A program made the position numbers and the translations under genes. Shown here one piece after another: positions 44,341 to 54,760 of a stretch of DNA of 64,000 bases (position 1 is the first letter of the stretch; each line of letters begins with the position of its first letter). Below the pieces are notes generated by a model, which saw only the letters and a list, made by a program, of their open reading frames with translations, did not search any database and was not told the origin of the DNA. The stretch covers positions 124,001 through 188,000 of the forward strand of contig WSYH01000264.1 in the NCBI GenBank assembly GCA_036426205.1. Direction: 5' to 3'. Source of the stretch: Ascaphus truei. Taxonomy: Eukaryota; Chordata; Amphibia; Anura; Ascaphidae.

Positions 44341-44744
44341 TGTATAGAATATAGTATAGATAATAGAAGATAATATTATATATAGAAGAGATATTAGATA
44401 CAGCATCCCCTTTAAGGACACTCACTTTAAGTACACTCGCGAGTAAGTACATATCGCTCAATAGGAAAATGGCAGCTCACGCATGCGCCTGTCAGCACGT
44501 CCTGAACAGCAATACTGGCTCCCTACCTGTACCGAAGCTGTGCACAAGCGGGGAGACTATAGAGCATGTTACAAGTGTGTTATTTACATCAGTTATGCAC
44601 GTATATGACGATTGCCGTACAGTACGTGCATCAAAAGTGGGGAAAAGGGTAGTGCTTCACTTTAAGTACATTTTCACTTTACATACATGCTCCGGTCCCA
44701 TTGCGTACGTTAATGCGGGGTATGCCTGTATACAGTATATAATG

Positions 44745-44960
44745 GAAATATTACTGTATGTTCATTTGAATGTCTTAGACAGGTCTACAACCCTGTCTTT
44801 CACCATTATCGCCCAGCACACAGTACTTCCACTGCAGCAAGGGATTCTGGGAAATGACATGCAAATGAGCATACAGTGCCACCTTTTGTCTCAAGCTCAT
44901 ATTACACGAGCAACCCTTAAGCCATGCATGCTGCTTAAAACACTTACCCCTATATATTTA
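44745..44960 (-). repeat. Hammerhead/octamer repeat family, partial copy
   Basis: Contains tgtcttagacaggtctacaaccctg, acttccactgcagcaaggg and gacatgcaaatgagcat in the reverse-oriented order of the family. It ends at the (TA)n tract at 44940. Confidence 0.6.
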
Positions 44961-44979
44961 TATATATATATATAGTTAA

Positions 44980-45037
<58 letters not shown>

Positions 45038-45045
45038 ATATATAG
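44940..45045. repeat. (TA)n tract
   Basis: About 100 bases of alternating ta with a few interruptions. Confidence 0.95.
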
Positions 45046-45277
45046 TCTGTCCGGCTCTTTATGACCAGTCTTATTGGGTATCACCATAGAGGACACCAAC
45101 CACAATATTAGATTGTTCAGGCATCTGGAAAAAATGCACCTAAGTGCATCAGTGGTGCACTAGGTATAGTATAAGCTATTCTACATAAGTTCTACATATA
45201 TGTATCTGAGGAATGTATCTAAATGACGAGATGTAACCCTTCGACTCACTGACCAGAGAAACAACAAGAAACATAAA

Positions 45278-45686
45278 GGGGCTTATGCAGAGAGGTACGG
45301 TTCAAGAAAGGCTTAAATTCGCCGCAGGATTGGCATTTAATGTTGTGCTATGCAGGGTACTACGGTAGCGCGGTGTGCATGAAATTGCTAATTAGGCGAG
45401 TTTCACGCCAAGAGGCGCGCGGTATTTGCCCACAATACAGCCAACTTTTGTTGGCGGGCAAAATTTCCCCTAAACGCGCCATTTAGTAGCTCCGATTGCC
45501 GCGTACATGCGCATCGGAGCTACTGGAATCGTGCGTGTTTTAGCGTTGGCGAAATCACGCTTCTCGCCACACGTCTGGCGAATTTGAATTGGCCCGCCAA
45601 GTTCTCGCCACTAACTGTCTAAATGCGAACATTTTTGCCTCTAACCTGGCGAAATTTACCTTAACGTACCTCTCTGCATAAGCCCC
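45278..45686. mobile_element. MITE with GGGGCTTATGCAGAGAGGTACG inverted ends
   Basis: Left terminus starting ggggcttatgcagagaggta (45278) is the perfect reverse complement of the right terminus (22 bp, ending agcccc at 45686). It is flanked by AAA on both sides, a possible 3-bp target duplication as in Harbinger-type elements. The interior is rich in gcgcgg/ggcgaa words with weak dyad symmetry. 409 bp, no ORF. Confidence 0.8.
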
Positions 45687-46019
45687 AAAGAATCAAAAAT
45701 ACAAACAATATAAATTCAAGTATAGTAAAATGACCACATGATTGATGCAAATAACCACTGATAGCACTATCCCTTAGAGATGCAGACCAATAGATTGTAC
45801 AGATATATGCAACTTATTTAGTTCCCTGAGTGTAAATTATTATGATTACACCCAAAAGACACTAATATAAGAGTATGAGGATATTTTGATGTAATGTCCT
45901 CCACTGTGTGAGATATTTCTCCTTTACGGTTGATGGTTAATGCAGCCCCACAGAAAAGGATACCACTCCTTTTATATATAGAAATCCTCAGAAAGAAGAA
46001 AACAATGTGATGGGTGCAA

Positions 46020-46640
46020 TCCAAATAATACTTTATAGATCACTTTAAATGATCATAAACAATGCAATACCACATTGTGCCCTCACACAAAACAAATGAT
46101 TAAAAATAAAAATGAATTAAACAAAATTGATTAAAAAAAAGAGAATAAAAAGGTATAATTGCCTGAGGAAATCTCAAGTCTCACTCCTCCTGTATTGGCT
46201 GGATATCAAATGTGAGGGCAACGCTTTCCCTTGGTGTTCGCTGGACTGCTATCTCATCTCAGTATATCTGGCAAGTATCCGTTTGATGTTCCACAAACCT
46301 CCACTGTCTGGCAGTGGCTGCAGCTCCTCTCCACGGGTGCCTTCAATTCCTGATTAGCGTCCTTAGAGATGCTACATTCCCCAGCTCATTCCCGGTCTGA
46401 CATCACTGTCTAGAAGTAACGCGTCCTCATCAACGATCCAGCCTGTGTTTCAGCTTTCAATGTCTCTTTGCTCAGTGTAGGTGAGGAGTGACTGCCTGCA
46501 ATATGTGCCTGATACAACTTCCTCCTACATGTTTCTCCACTTAATGGGGTTTCATCAGGGATGGGTATGCATCCCTTCATGCCTCATATGTAGATTGATC
46601 ACTAATTAATCAATTAGTACCACTTGTTTAGTTCATCAAA
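46020..46640 (-). mobile_element. Penelope-derived non-autonomous repeat with hammerhead-like motif
   Basis: Includes gatgggtgcaatccaaataatactttat and a hammerhead-like block at 46518-46566 on the minus strand. No ORF with a domain. Assigned by the hammerhead block and its layout. Confidence 0.4.
46518..46566 (-). ncRNA. Hammerhead-like motif
   Basis: The reverse complement carries CTGATGA (46552-46558), a short CCA/TGG stem II, and GAAACATGTA (46526-46535), then GGAGGAAG. Helix III would be A-U and C-G around a 2-nt AU loop, and cleavage would follow A. Only three helix I pairs touch the core, so activity is doubtful. Confidence 0.42.
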
Positions 46641-46718
46641 TACAGATGATCCAATTAGTGCCTAGACAAAGGGATAAAATGACTATCATTGGTTATGACT
46701 GTGCAAAAACATATATGT

Positions 46719-47140
46719 AGCCCTCTTTCCCTCGACTTAGACGGGTCTACTGGTACTGGCTTTACCTGCTGGCTCACTGATATCTGAGCCTCCGCTACTG
46801 GGGCAACAATATAATAACTGGCAGCGTGTCCACTTGCCCAGGATCCCCAATGTGTGAGAATCCCCTGAACAAGAACAATAACAATAGCTCACAGATATAA
46901 TGTCATCCTTTACTGCATATGTTATACAAATGAACATGAATAACCTTTTGATACCAGTGGCCCTTGCCACACTTCACTGTACAGCAGTTATCCCACCACC
47001 GTTTATGTCTTACACCATGTCCAACATAACCGACTAGTCCCTTGGCCACTTAACCCCTAAGTGTCCCCAAGTAATCCACCACCAAGGCGGGATCAGCGCC
47101 TGTAAGGTACCGGTATGTTGGTGCACTTATGGAAATGGAT
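46719..47140. repeat. LTR-like fragment, related to 25984-26440
   Basis: Starts TGTAGCCCTCTTTCCC. It shares the order of several short blocks with 25984-26440, including ccta.gtgtcccca.g.aatccacc. Non-coding; family unknown. Confidence 0.35.
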
Positions 47141-47149
47141 ACAGGGTAA

Positions 47150-47720
47150 TGGTCATCGCAGATTGTAAATCTCCCAAATAGAAAGACAACGATGTGGTGT
47201 AAATCAATAGAACTATTTGATAAACAAGGGAATAATCCCAAAAGACAGCGACAATGGGGGATAGTGGTAGATAACTAAAATAGCTACTCACACGGCCCTG
47301 TGTGAGCTCCTTCCCTCAAAGGATTCTTCAGAATCTGACGTATGAGCCTTCCTCTCAGCTGGTTCTTCCAATGTAGGGAGTAGTGAGTGAATGGCATCTC
47401 TCCCGCAGTTCCAAATCTAGAAAATGGGCAAAGTCAAAGTTACCAAATATCACAGTTTATTCCACAATAAATGATAGTAACACTCACACTATTAAAAGCA
47501 CAAAGCAGCTACGGATCGTTCCGATAGGTCCTCTGCTTCCCGGTGAACCCCCGCGGGCGCGTCCGACTGCGGGACCGGTACCAGGGAGCCTAGTCGAAAG
47601 TACGGTGGCTGCCTGTGTCCAAAACTACGAGCGCCGCAGGGAACAACGCGTTTCGCAAATGAGATTGCTTCGTCAGGTTCCTGTTGGCTGCTTGTTTCCT
47701 CCAGCTAATATAGGCAATAT
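47150..47720 (-). mobile_element. Penelope-derived non-autonomous repeat with hammerhead-like motif
   Basis: Non-coding. Contains gatgtggtgtaaatcaatagaac near one end and the well-formed hammerhead at 47637-47683 on the minus strand. Boundaries are approximate. Confidence 0.4.
47637..47683 (-). ncRNA. Hammerhead ribozyme-like motif, well formed
   Basis: On the minus strand, CAGGAAC (helix I 5' strand) leads into core CTGACGA. One extra A follows, then stem II GCAA-tctcat-TTGC, then GAAAC-GC-GTT (two-pair helix III, predicted cut after U), then GTTCC. GGAAC/GTTCC pairs perfectly next to the core, and CAG/CTG extends it past a one-base bulge. All core positions other than the extra A match the consensus. 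Confidence 0.6.
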
Positions 47721-48556
47721 GTTTTGTTTGGCCTCTTTATCCAATCATCATTGGAAACAAGATGCGCTAATCATAGAATATGTTTACACATGCAAACACA
47801 GACTCAAAATAGTCACACAGTACAGTGAGATGAAAAACATTAGTACAGTATGTTTCAACTCTCAATATAGTCTCGTTACAAAAGCATGTGATTTTAACAA
47901 TCATATAATTAAAAAATATTACATTTTCACAGCTAGTCAGCATCTCAATGAAAAGAGTAAGAAAACACTAAATTTGGCTGGCATTCTTCTAGCTGTTACA
48001 AACACACAGATAGGAACAAGTTGTCACCTCTGTCCCAAAAGCACATCTAAAATTGCATGTGCCCCACAGTTTGTGATATATACATAAGTGATTCTGAATG
48101 GTAATGGTATAGACACAATCCAAAAATAAGGGGATAGCTCCCTCTTGTGGTGTGCTCATATAAACACACTGAGGAGATAGCTTCACACTATCTCTTTTCT
48201 GCATAAACACTAGCATATAGAAGAGGCAAAAGAATGTTAAAAAAAAATTTTTTATCAAAGATAATATATTATACACAAAATAGTATAAAAGACTGTGTGC
48301 TCGATGCAGTAAGCACCGAAAAAGCACTCTCGGCAGGGGTTCAAACTCGGCGTGTTTTTGGCGTGTTGCCCTCGCAGTATGCAGGAAGGGCCGAATCCCT
48401 GGCGCATCCCTGCGAGAGCAACACGCCGAGTAGCCGATGGCGAGACAGTCTGCCTGCCGATAAGCCCTCCCCTGCCAAGATCAGCCTGCCGAGATCCGCC
48501 ACTCTCTCTGCGCAAACATCGGCAAAATAAAAAATATTTTTAATCAATTTTTTTCA

Positions 48557-48820
48557 TAGTGTACATGTACAAGGGTTCTCCGGAGCTGAACCGCATTGGT
48601 TTCAGGTCCGGGGACCCCCTGCTTCACGAGATACAGGCCCCGTTATGAGGTGCCGGTATCCCTCTGCATTTAAATGTCCTGATCACGTGACCATGGAATC
48701 TAAATAAAGCAGAGGGATACCGGCACCCCATAAAGGGGCCTGTATCTTTGAAAGCAGGGGTCCCCGGACCTAAAACCAAAGCGGTTCACCTCCGGAGATC
48801 CCCTGCACATCTACACTATG
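48557..48820. repeat. Long hairpin module (counterpart of 33500-33740)
   Basis: Limbs ctccggagctgaaccgcattgg...ggaccccctgcttcac and gcaggggtccccggac...ctccggag pair, with inner cctctgc/gcagagg limbs around the loop. Confidence 0.75.
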
Positions 48821-48904
48821 AGTAAAACACCCATATCAATAAACAATAATTCATTACCATAGCGGCTATCCGCTATGGTAATGAAGCAGCATTAATGTAT
48901 TTTT

Positions 48905-49180
48905 AATAAAAGTGTACGGGAGCAAGGGGTCCCCTGAGCTGAACCGCATTGATTTCAGCCTCAGGGACCCCCTGCTTCCCGAGTTACAGGCCCTGGTATG
49001 GGGCATCGGGTGCCAGTGTCGCCGCCATCTTTATAGCATCCCAGACGCGACGTGCCCGCTATAAAGATGGCGGCGACACTGGCACCGATGCCCCAAACGA
49101 TGGCCCGTAACTCGGAAGCAGGGGGTCCCTCAGCCAGAAATCAATGCGGTTCAGCTCAGGAGACCCCTTGTTCCCACACA
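48905..49180. repeat. Long hairpin module (counterpart of 33130-33395)
   Basis: Limbs gtcccctgagctgaaccgcat...ggaccccctgcttcccgag and its complement. The inner limbs ggtgccagtgtcgccgcc and ggcggcgacactggcacc are a perfect 18-base pair flanking atctttatag/ctataaagat. Confidence 0.8.
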
Positions 49181-49626
49181 ATATTATTAAAAATACATTA
49201 ATGCTGCTTCATTACCATAGCGGCTAACCGCTAAGGCAATGAAGGGGTTAAGGCATAAAAGCATGTTTATTGGGGACAATTGCCCCCAATAAACATTGCA
49301 ATAAACATACACCCCCTGTGCCCCCAACAACCAATACACCCCCTAACATACAGTACAAATATTACATTTTTGTGATGTACAGCAATGATACTATAGACCC
49401 GAGGTGGCCCTCGGGTGTTCCCCGCGGGCCTGCAGTACCAATTCTGTGCCCCCCCAAAAATAATTTTCAAACACATAAATACTTGTAAATAAATACACCC
49501 CCCTCCCCGAACACATACAGTATAGTAATGGGCAAAATTACTGTTATCCACATATGGATAATAGTGCATTTGCACATTTAAAATACATAAAGCACAATAA
49601 ACACAATAAATACATATTGCACTCAC

Positions 49627-49691
49627 CCTTGTCCGGCTGCCACGATGAAGGCCATCCTCATCTTCATCACCATCCATGCCCTCCTCCGATG
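49627..49691 (-). other. Mini-exon-like segment, second element copy
   Basis: On the minus strand ttttgcag precedes a 65-nt segment and GTGAGTGC follows. It encodes SEEGMDGDEDEDGLHRGSRT plus Arg. The DEDEDGLHRGSRT core, acceptor and donor are shared with 32819-32881 and 28895-28957, while the first third differs and is two bases longer. Unrecognised peptide. Confidence 0.5.
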
Positions 49692-50029
49692 CTGCAAAAC
49701 ATAAACAAGAATTAAAAAAAGCCAATGTAATGTCCCCTAACCCCTTAATCACCTTAGCGGTTATTAACCGCTCTAGTCATTAAGGAGTTAACTCACCCAC
49801 ACCCACCACTCGGGAGGCCTAAACACCCTCCCCCACTACCCACCCTGTGTGGCCTAACCACCCTCACCCAGTACCCACTGGGAGGCCTACCCACCCTGGC
49901 AAGGGGACAATACCCCCTTCCCCCACCCCCGCTACCCACAATAAACAGGACTATATTTTATAAAAAATACATAACCTACCCCTTGTGTCCCCCCCCCCCC
50001 CATAAATACATGGTTTATTCTTTTACATA

Positions 50030-50440
50030 CAGGGTTAATACCCCAGGCCCATGAGAGTCCCCGGTGGTCCTGGCGGGTGTCCGCTGGCCCCCCAGTGGCC
50101 CAGCAAAGGGGTGCACACAGGGTCTGGAGGCCTACGGGTGGTCCCCGTCAGGCGCCGTGGTCCTCCAGGTGGTCTCCGTGGGTCCCAAATGGGGTCTCCA
50201 CGGGTGTTTGGGTGGCCCCGGGTCAGCCCCACAGGTGTCTGAGGGTCCTCAGGTGGTTCTCACAGGGCCCTGGGGGCCCTCGGGTGGTCCCTACGGGTCT
50301 GAAGGGCCCCCACAGATGTGGAGCCCCCGGTTCTTCCCCGCAGGTGTCCCCTTGAGTCCGCAGCCTGGTACCCATGGGCATCCGGGGAGTCCTCAGGTGG
50401 TCTCCAGAGGTCCCCGCAGACCTAAGGAACCAACCCTGTA
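50030..50440. repeat. GC-rich degenerate minisatellite
   Basis: Irregular repetition of ggtggtcc, cggg and ccc..agg words with no constant period (roughly 20-30 bases). Open frames on both strands here are composition artefacts. Confidence 0.65.
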
Positions 50441-51229
50441 TTTAAAATAAATAAACCTCATCCTATACATTTAAAGAAAGAAATACCCCCCCCCCCATTA
50501 AAACATATAGTAATGTGCAAAATAACTATTATCCAGATATGGATAATAGATTATTTGCCCATTAATAAACACATAAAACAGCATCAATCAAGTAAATAAA
50601 GAGAGTTCTACTTACCCCCTGGCAATGAGATGCAGTCTGGTCATCAAACGGGCTCCGTTGGCAAAAGAATACATTGAAAATACTTTGAGATATCAGTTAA
50701 CACCTTAATCACCTTATATATATATACAGTGTTCGACAATCCTATATATTTACACGCCCGGGGCGGGTGGATTTAACCCCCGGGCGAGTAACTATTGGCT
50801 CAAGCAGAACACGTGCTTGTTTTTTTAAATTTCCTCGCTCGCGCTGAATTTTCCCTGCTCGCGCTGAAAAAATAAATAACTCCCCCTACCTGATTGCTGA
50901 TTGGCGCGCGCTCCCAGGCTTTGTGGGTGCGCGGCCAGGCTCTATATGAGCCAGCCCCCAACGAATGGCCATTTTTTCTGGCCAGAGATCTGTTGGAGAG
51001 TACTAGAGTAAGTACTCTCCAATCCTCCATCCCCTCTGCTCCTTCCCTGCCTCCTGCAGTTCCCCCTTACTCCCTGCTTCCCTCCCCCCCCCAATACCCA
51101 CGCGTGGCTGGAGATGGTAGCGAGGGTGTTCCACCTTCTCTCCCCGGCCCCCGCTTATCCGCGCGGGGCGGAGGTGTCCCCCCCTTATTCCCCCCAGCTT
51201 CCACCGCCACTTCCAGCTTTCCCCGGTTC

Positions 51230-51545
51230 CCACGCGGGGCGGGTGATGGTAGTGGGGTGTCCCCGCTTACCCCGGCTTCCCGCGATACCAGCGCGGGACG
51301 GATGATGGTAGTGGGGGGTGTCCCCGCTTACCCCGGCTTCCCGCGATACCAGCGCGGGACGGGTGATGGTAGTGGGGTGTCCCCGCTTATCCCGGCTTCC
51401 CGCGATACCAGCGCGGGACGGGTGATGGTAGTGGGGTGTCCCCGCTTACCCCGGCTTCCCGCGATATCAGTGCGGGGCGGGTGATGGTAGTGGGGTGTCC
51501 CCGCTTACTCCGGCTTCCCGCGATACCAGCGCGGGATAGGTGATG
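51230..51545. repeat. ~60-bp tandem repeat (minisatellite), about 5 units
   Basis: Unit contains gggtgatggtagtggggtgt, ccccgcttaccccggcttcc and cgcgataccagcgcgggac. Units start near 51236, 51298, 51359, 51419 and 51479 with few differences, so the array is young. A related older unit lies at 51100-51180 and 51585-51700. Confidence 0.9.
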
Positions 51546-51766
51546 GTAGTTGGTGTTTTCCTGGCTTCATGCGCCACTTCCCGCTTCCCAGATCCCCGCG
51601 CGTGGTGGGAGATGGTAGCGGGGGTTTCCCCCTCTTACCTCCTTGGTCTCCGCTTCCCCGCGGTCCCGTGGCTGTCCGCGCAGGGCGGGAGATGGTCGCG
51701 GGTGGGCGAGCGGGGCAGTGGTGGTGGTGGTGCTCGGTCGTGCGGCCTTTCCTCTTCTTCCCCCTT

Positions 51767-51767
<1 letters not shown>

Positions 51768-51801
<34 letters not shown>

Positions 51802-51802
51802 G
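51768..51802. repeat. (GT)n microsatellite
   Basis: About 16 uninterrupted gt dinucleotides. Confidence 0.97.
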
Positions 51803-52079
51803 GCAGCTTTGACCTCTTGTTAATCACATTTGGTATTTGTTTTTCACGTGTATTTCACACATATCTAGGTTTAGCGCTTGAGTTAGGGTTTCACACTTTT
51901 TAAATTTATTTTATTTATTTATTTTATTTTAAAGCGGGACTAGGGGCGGAGTTGGGGCGGGACTAGGTGGCGAGTAGATTTTTTGGTTGGGCGAGTAGAT
52001 TTTTGGGTGATTTGTCGAACACTGTATATATATATTTATATATATATATATATATATAAATATATATATATATTGAAAC

Positions 52080-52900
52080 ACAAAAATAACCTGCACAGAC
52101 CTAAAATGAAGTGTGCTAAAACCAGTTGGGTGAAGTGTGAATAATAAACATTACTGGCGGTGCTGGGGAAGGGAAATATATGAAAACGAACACAGAAAAA
52201 AAGAATCCCCTGAATAGCACAAAATGTATCAAAAAAAGTTTATTAATCACATACACATAAATGGTTAAAATGAGGAGCAGTGGTGACCTACAAAGCTGAT
52301 ATAAACTGAACCTTAATGTGTGGGTGAAAATGCTACACTGCAGTAACAAGGACAAAGTGTGTAAATAAAGTGTAGAGGCAAGAAATTCTTGCATCAGAAC
52401 ACTCAGACCGGCTGGTCAGGTACTACCTAAATTGAAGCCCCCTGTGTGAAGTGCTAGTATAAAACTAGTGTGTAACTAACAAGCAAGGAAATGAAAGAGT
52501 TAATTATATAAGTTAGTTATATGATCCAACCCTATAGATATGACACACACAGATGAGCAAAGAATTGGCAGATGTAAATAACAAGCCAAAATAGGTAGCA
52601 AAAGTACTTAGACCAGTCCAGGGTGAACAGCAAAATTGTCCATCAGAGTAGTAGCAGAGTGATAGCAGATATCCACAGCTTAACTGCTCGTAGGTTCAGG
52701 GAGAGTGAGTCTCAGCCACTACACTGCACATGCTCCCAGGGTTATATATATATGAAAACTAACACAGAAAAAAAGAATCCCCTGAATAGCACTCTAACAT
52801 ACACAAAATGTATCAAAAAAAGTTTATTAATCACATACACATAAATGGTTAAAATGAGGAGCCCCCTGAGAAGCAGGTGGCAAACGTGCGCATCGGGGCT
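52080..52900 (+). mobile_element. Penelope-derived repeat with internal direct duplication
   Basis: Non-coding. Segment 52163-52275 (gaatcccctgaatagcac, aaaaaaagtttattaatcac, ataaatggttaaaatgagga) is repeated directly at 52750-52862. After the second copy comes CCCCTGAGAAGCAGGTGGCAAACGTGCG, a decayed hammerhead-like block (GAAAC changed to CAAAC). The direct repeats recall the long pseudo-terminal repeats of Penelope-like elements. Confidence 0.45.
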
Positions 52901-53034
52901 TGTTTGTCTCATCTAGGATGCGGTGGTGATCTCAGCTGTTTCTTCATCTCTCCACTGAATCTTGCAGTCCATGCTCCAAGCAACCTGGGAGCATTGCATG
53001 TGTAAGTGGCTGGATCGGGCGCTTTTTTTCTCTT

Positions 53035-53038
53035 TTTC

Positions 53039-53085
<47 letters not shown>
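53035..53085. repeat. (TA)n tract
   Basis: About 45 bases of alternating at. Confidence 0.97.
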
Positions 53086-53089
<4 letters not shown>

Positions 53090-53090
<1 letters not shown>

Positions 53091-53650
53091 GAGACCCAGA
53101 GAAAAAGCGCCCGATCCATGTGTAAAATCTGGTAACAAAATTTTAATAAAAAATCACAAGACAAATGCACACTCACAATTTGTCAATGCAAATTAAGTAG
53201 AAACGCTTCCCCTGATGAAATCCGTCAATCGGAAGAAACGCGTACACGGAGGGCACGTGGTTTCAAGGAGCTACGTCTGGTGGAATAGCTCGTGCGTCTG
53301 CTGCCAGGAGAGGGAGGACGTTACCTGAGCCACACACAGCATCTAATGCTGGAACAACAGACTGTATACCTGAATTTCTGGAGGGACATCTGACTGTGAT
53401 GCACCGGTAGCAGTGAGGTCTGATGTACTGAAGTAAACATTCGGCGAGCAGCTACTTGTTGGCGCATGGGTTTACCCATACAATGCTTAATTTGCATTGA
53501 CAAATTGTGAGTGTGCATTTGTCTTGTGATTTTTTATTAAAATTTTGTTACCAGATTTTACACATGGATCGGGCGCTTTTTCTCTAGTTTCTCCAATAGA
53601 ATTTGCTGGGAGGTTGCTGACCCCAAAGAAGAAGCAGCCCGGACGTTGTA
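53090..53650 (+). mobile_element. Penelope-derived repeat with inverted ends and hammerhead-like motif
   Basis: 53091-53195 (agaaaaagcgcccgatcc, aatctggtaacaaaatttta, caaatgcacactcacaattt) is the reverse complement of 53484-53587. Between the arms lie a hammerhead-like block (53205-53250) and about 230 bases of unique sequence. The right outside ends with accccaaagaagaagcagcc, shared with 63905-63930. No ORF. Confidence 0.6.
53205..53250 (+). ncRNA. Hammerhead-like motif
   Basis: Core CTGATGA at 53212-53218, stem II TCCG-tcaat-CGGA flanked by unpaired A residues, and GAAAC-GC-GTA at 53235-53244 with predicted cut after A53244. Helix I pairing is weak (only cttccc against ggaggg at a distance). 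Confidence 0.42.
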
Positions 53651-54089
53651 ATCTCCATACAAAATCATCAACTTTTTTTGTGGAAAACACATATATATTT
53701 TTTTAGTTAATTTTTTACACGTTTTTTTTATTTTTTATTTTACATTTTTTAACATTTTCATTTTTTCGTTAATACATTTCACCTAATCATATTATATTTT
53801 GATAATCATATTTTTCAGTGTTTTTTGCAATAATAGTTCATCATTCACCATTTTTTATTCAATATATTTTTTAACACACAACAATTATACATATACAATT
53901 TTTACATTTTTTATATTTTACACACACACTCACCATCAATACTTATGACCACCATCCGAGTTCCTATATATATTTTATAATAATACATTTTTACAATTGT
54001 TTTATACGGGTCATCTGTGCTAACATTTGTTGTGGTTTGTTTGTTGTCAGGAGTCTACTGTGGGGCTAGTACACACCCAGGCTGTTGAA

Positions 54090-54096
54090 TCTTTCA

Positions 54097-54133
<37 letters not shown>
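54090..54133. repeat. (TA)n tract
   Basis: Alternating ta tract, the insertion site of the MITE that follows. Confidence 0.95.
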
Positions 54134-54136
<3 letters not shown>

Positions 54137-54297
54137 TGTTCGACAAACCTATACATTTGCTCGCCCCGTGCCCTGGGCGAGTGGATTTAACCCCCGGGCG
54201 ATAATATGGGCCCAAACAGCACACGTTTGGTACTAGGTTGCGCGAGTAGATTTTTTTGTGTGGCGAGTAAGATTTTTTGGTGATTTGTCAACCACTG
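54134..54297. mobile_element. Mariner-like MITE, short copy
   Basis: 164 bp, CAGTGTTCGACAAACC to ggtgatttgtcaaccactg, next to TA. It keeps the gatttaacccccgggcga and gcgagtagattttttt blocks of the long copy at 50727. Confidence 0.88.
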
Positions 54298-54309
54298 TTA
54301 TTCTATATA

Positions 54310-54760
54310 TATATGAAAAAGAAAAGAGAAAAAGCGCCCGCATCCTTGTGTAAAATCGATGAACATGTTAAAAATACGGACAGACAAATGCACACTTACA
54401 ATTTGTCTGATAAAAACAGCGCATTTTATGGGACCTGCCCATGCACCAAATGAAGACTCCACGGTCACCTCCGCTCTGCAATCTCCAGAATGGTTCTGTA
54501 TCCAGTGTTTGAGATCGCCGTTTGCTCCAGGATGGATAATGTCCACGTATGAGTTTCTCACCACGTGCGTCCGCCATTGCTCCCCGCATGTTATACTGGA
54601 ATCCGGAAGGACTTTACTTGCGTCTCCACGATCTCTCTCTGGTGCCAAGGCGAGTCAGCCAACCGTAGTTCCAATGTTAACTGTCCCTACGCGTTCTTCT
54701 TCCTTCCTTTGCGGATTTCATCAGGGGATTGACACCAATGGGGCCGTCTGATGTTAAATA
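54310..54760 (-). mobile_element. Penelope-derived repeat, inverted relative of 63420-63930
   Basis: Shares gagaaaaagcgcccg, tgtgtaaaat, gacaaatgcacacttacaatt, tgggacctgcccatgcacca and gaagactccacg with 63740-63880 in opposite orientation. A broken hammerhead-like block lies at 54686-54735. Confidence 0.6.
54686..54735 (-). ncRNA. Hammerhead-like motif, broken
   Basis: The reverse complement has an intact CTGATGA, then a purine-rich stem region and GAAGAACGCGTAGGG. The GAAAC strand is interrupted by an inserted G, so cleavage is not expected. CCC/GGG and U-A pairs next to the core remain. Confidence 0.35.

Larger units (their letters stand above)
48290..50720 (-). mobile_element. Second copy of palindromic-element family (one arm, inverted)
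   Basis: Read on the minus strand from 50720 to 48290 it follows the right arm of the 28.5-34 kb element from about 32360 to 34030. It shows the exon-2-like region with donor GTAAGT (50610-50665), the TAATGGGC/ATTATCC block (50510-50560 and 49530-49570), the mini-exon (49627-49691), hairpin modules (49737-49792, 49205-49250), long hairpins (48905-49180, 48557-48820) and the gccgagag-rich end (48300-48530). The promoter-like centre and second arm are missing, and it has gained a GC-rich block (49970-50460). Confidence 0.75.
50727..52024. mobile_element. Mariner-like MITE, long version with internal cargo
   Basis: Terminal inverted repeats CAGTGTTCGACAA (50727) and TTGTCGAACACTG (ending 52024) are flanked by TA tracts, consistent with TA target sites. 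Next to each end is the cgcccgggcg...gatttaaccccc block (left) and the ggcgagtagattttt block (right), both shared with the short copies at 54134 and 61559. About 1.1 kb of extra GC-rich DNA, including a 60-bp tandem repeat, sits between these ends. No transposase. Confidence 0.8.

Noticed and set aside
47383..48087. Open frame of 234 codons, plus strand
   Set aside because: No known domain. It crosses the hammerhead-bearing repeat in antisense and the unrelated DNA beyond it.
51230..51545. CRISPR-like regular repeats
   Set aside because: Units are contiguous with no unique spacers, and the genome is eukaryotic; this is a minisatellite.
50894..51823. Several long Pro/Gly/Arg-rich open frames
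   Set aside because: They are translations of the 60-bp GC-rich tandem repeat and its neighbours; repetition explains the open frame.
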